Origin: RGIG1828 sp045541875
GTDB taxonomy: Bacteria > Bacillota > Clostridia > UMGS1810
Length of the DNA: 14,627 nucleotides
Assembly (NCBI GenBank): GCA_045541875.1
Contig: JAZQJX010000063.1
Coordinates: forward strand, 1-14,627
Reading direction: 5' to 3'
The notes under the pieces were generated by a model, which worked only from the letters and a program-made list of their open reading frames with translations, was not told where the DNA came from and made no database searches. This document shows, one piece after another, positions 12,852 through 14,627 of the stretch. The position numbers and the translations under genes were made by a program. Position 1 is the stretch's first letter, and each line of letters starts with the position of its first letter.

Positions 12852-14537
12852 TTACACTAAAAATTCAAATTCAAACACCGTTTCATCTTTGAAAGCAGCC
12901 ACAAAGTCTATCAGATATACCGTCACAATATCAATGGCATTATGCGCAACAAAAGTTTCCGTGCTGACTTTTGGCATATATCTTTGTGCATCATATTTGA
13001 TCCGTGCAATACCAAAATCTATGTAACCGTCACACAACGTCGGCTTTATTTTGCTGACAAAACGTTCCGTAACCGACAGGGCATTTAAAGAGAATGTAAA
13101 GGTGTCGGTCAGGGTTACTTTGTAATCATCAAGCATAAATTGCCGTTTAATTCTTTCTGTCGCTACGTTAGAATATGCACCCTCCATATTAAGTTCAAAG
13201 GAATTCTCCGTCGCTTTGACATTTTTAGCACAGAACTGTTTTCCCTCGCACTGATATTCACCATTTACAATAGGAACACTGTGCCCTCTTGAACTGTTCT
13301 GAATAAAGTTATATCTAGTTTCAGGTTGAAAGGTTTCTTGTACATACTCTCCGCAGCCAAGGTCGGCAATAAAGGTTTCTTCACCAACAGTTATCATAAA
13401 TGATCCTATGTCGTTATGATTATGAGGTTCATTATTGTGTCCGCCTTTTGCAGCAAAACTGAATTTTTCACAGCGGCTTATGTACCATTGTGCATCCGAG
13501 AGATAATTTGTTTCACATTGTATTATATCTGCTTGATAATTTTCATCAAACCACAAAAGTTCACAAACAGAATCAACATTGCCCTCGCGTGACCCATATT
13601 TTAGATCGGGAAGACGAATATCGTTGTATAAAGATTTAAGGAAAGATAGAAGTCCGATTTTAAACGTAAACACTTCTCCGCCATCTGAAATTGATGCGAC
13701 TTTAGAATTTGTCATTCTTATCTTTTGCGGGAACAATGCAAGTGCATTCATCTTGGGATTTTTAAAATAGTCAATGTTTCCATCACTATATACCTTTACC
13801 GCCTGTGCCAGAATCACAAAATGACTAAAGCCATAGCCCCAATAATCCATACCCTCCTGACAGCAACCATCATCTCCAATACCCTCAAGATAACTTTCAA
13901 GACATCCGATAAATCTGTTTATATAGTACTCCTGTTCCTGCTCGTTTCCAAAATAAAGCGCTGCCACGACACAACCTGCACCGCACACAGTGGCCCAGTT
14001 CATCTTACAGGATTCCCACCAATATTCTTTATCTTTTGCAAAAGTCGGAAAAATTCTGCGGTGTACTTCATACTTCATACGTTCAAGAATATAATCCGGC
14101 AAGTTATCACCAACGCACATAACAATTTCTGCAAACAGCCTGGCAGTTTCTGCCTGAAACAAATCCACCCATTCAATCGCATCTTCAGAACATCCGCCAA
14201 GAATATCGTTATGTGCCGGCAAACACCATGTGAACTCATCACATATGTATGAAATATAGTCAATAAGAGGTTCCAGATATTTTCCATCCTGAGTCAACCA
14301 ATACGCAAGCATAATGTCATTGCATTTTCTTCTCCGCTCGAAATAGTTTTTTTCAAAAGTATTGCGGTTTCCGGTTTTGTAATACAACATATATTCACTC
14401 ATTTTAAATGCAGGACTATCTTCTATGATTGCCTTATCCGCCGAGGAAATGATTTCTTCAATCATCGGTTTTGCTATTTTACTTTTCATAAGTTTTTCTC
14501 TTTTTTTCGAGGGGTCTACACCATAATAAAACTTCAT
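12852..14537 (-). CDS. Heparinase II/III-family polysaccharide or oligosaccharide lyase, cytoplasmic
   Basis: The protein has 561 residues. The N-terminal part is an alpha/alpha-barrel (about 20-270) with family motifs MNWATVCGAGCVVAAL (179-194) and CQEGMDYWGYGFSHFV (226-241), the latter containing the usual catalytic-region tyrosine. The C-terminal beta-sheet domain starts near 280. It contains the signature HNHNDIGSFMITV (372-384), followed by IADLGCGEY, and SSRGHSVPIVNG (415-426), matching the metal-site and product-side motifs of heparinase II/III-like lyases. There is no signal peptide (MKFYYGVDPSKKREK), so it should act inside the cell on imported oligosaccharides, by beta-elimination at uronic acid residues if it follows the family. 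Which glycan is unknown. The start has only AAGGA, 12 bases upstream; the 90 bp beyond it shows no convincing promoter. It opens the four-gene catabolic group. Confidence 0.82.
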   Translation of the reverse strand: MKFYYGVDPSKKREKLMKSKIAKPMIEEIISSADKAIIEDSPAFKMSEYMLYYKTGNRNTFEKNYFERRRKCNDIMLAYWLTQDGKYLEPLIDYISYICDEFTWCLPAHNDILGGCSEDAIEWVDLFQAETARLFAEIVMCVGDNLPDYILERMKYEVHRRIFPTFAKDKEYWWESCKMNWATVCGAGCVVAALYFGNEQEQEYYINRFIGCLESYLEGIGDDGCCQEGMDYWGYGFSHFVILAQAVKVYSDGNIDYFKNPKMNALALFPQKIRMTNSKVASISDGGEVFTFKIGLLSFLKSLYNDIRLPDLKYGSREGNVDSVCELLWFDENYQADIIQCETNYLSDAQWYISRCEKFSFAAKGGHNNEPHNHNDIGSFMITVGEETFIADLGCGEYVQETFQPETRYNFIQNSSRGHSVPIVNGEYQCEGKQFCAKNVKATENSFELNMEGAYSNVATERIKRQFMLDDYKVTLTDTFTFSLNALSVTERFVSKIKPTLCDGYIDFGIARIKYDAQRYMPKVSTETFVAHNAIDIVTVYLIDFVAAFKDETVFEFEFLV

Positions 14538-14627
14538 TATCTCTTACCATCCTTTTTCTAAAATGATTCGAATGTATCTTATCGAGTCATTTGTAACATA
14601 TCGAAATTACCGCAGGAAATTTTTATT

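Noticed and set aside
13725..14252. 175-codon plus-strand frame opposite the lyase gene
   Set aside because: It mirrors a strongly supported heparinase-family gene, and its residues look like low-quality antisense translation without domain motifs.

Overview
The window reads as a chromosomal segment of an anaerobic, probably gut-associated and spore-forming Clostridia (Firmicutes) bacterium of modest G+C content (judged by eye). The reasons are the dgt-dnaG-rpoD macromolecular-synthesis gene order, strong AGGAGG-type ribosome binding sites, a GerMN-domain lipoprotein, and a very cysteine-rich protein that looks like a spore-coat component. Every credible gene lies on the minus strand, so transcription runs from high to low coordinates. 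No rRNA, tRNA, CRISPR array or insertion sequence was seen.

Reading in the direction of transcription, positions 14537-9932 hold a four-gene catabolic cluster: a heparinase II/III-like lyase, a HAD phosphatase/phosphomutase-like protein, an M20 metallopeptidase/deacylase with a complete metal site, and a dienelactone-hydrolase-family alpha/beta hydrolase. None has a signal peptide, so the cluster probably works on imported oligosaccharides or conjugates. The genes are spaced 58-84 bp apart, each with its own ribosome binding site.

Next, at 9917-8614, is an unusual module. A 21-bp RNA hairpin buries the ribosome binding site of a short serine recombinase that lacks the usual C-terminal zinc ribbon. 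The recombinase gene overlaps the start of a 145-residue protein with 16 cysteines, and the module ends in a strong intrinsic terminator (8555-8584). This is the least ordinary part of the window.

The rest is housekeeping. A flavodoxin-like protein and dGTPase (8361-6785) are followed by DNA primase and the primary sigma factor (6644-3774). A tightly packed run then follows: comEA-like SLBB/HhH protein, OmpR-family response regulator, sensor histidine kinase, and a double-GerMN lipoprotein (3771-105), with gaps of 1-2 bp or overlaps. The order regulator-kinase-GerMN lipoprotein resembles actinobacterial mtrA-mtrB-lpqB and suggests that the lipoprotein modulates the kinase. The left edge carries the first 27 codons of a type I glutamine synthetase, 21 bp behind the lipoprotein.
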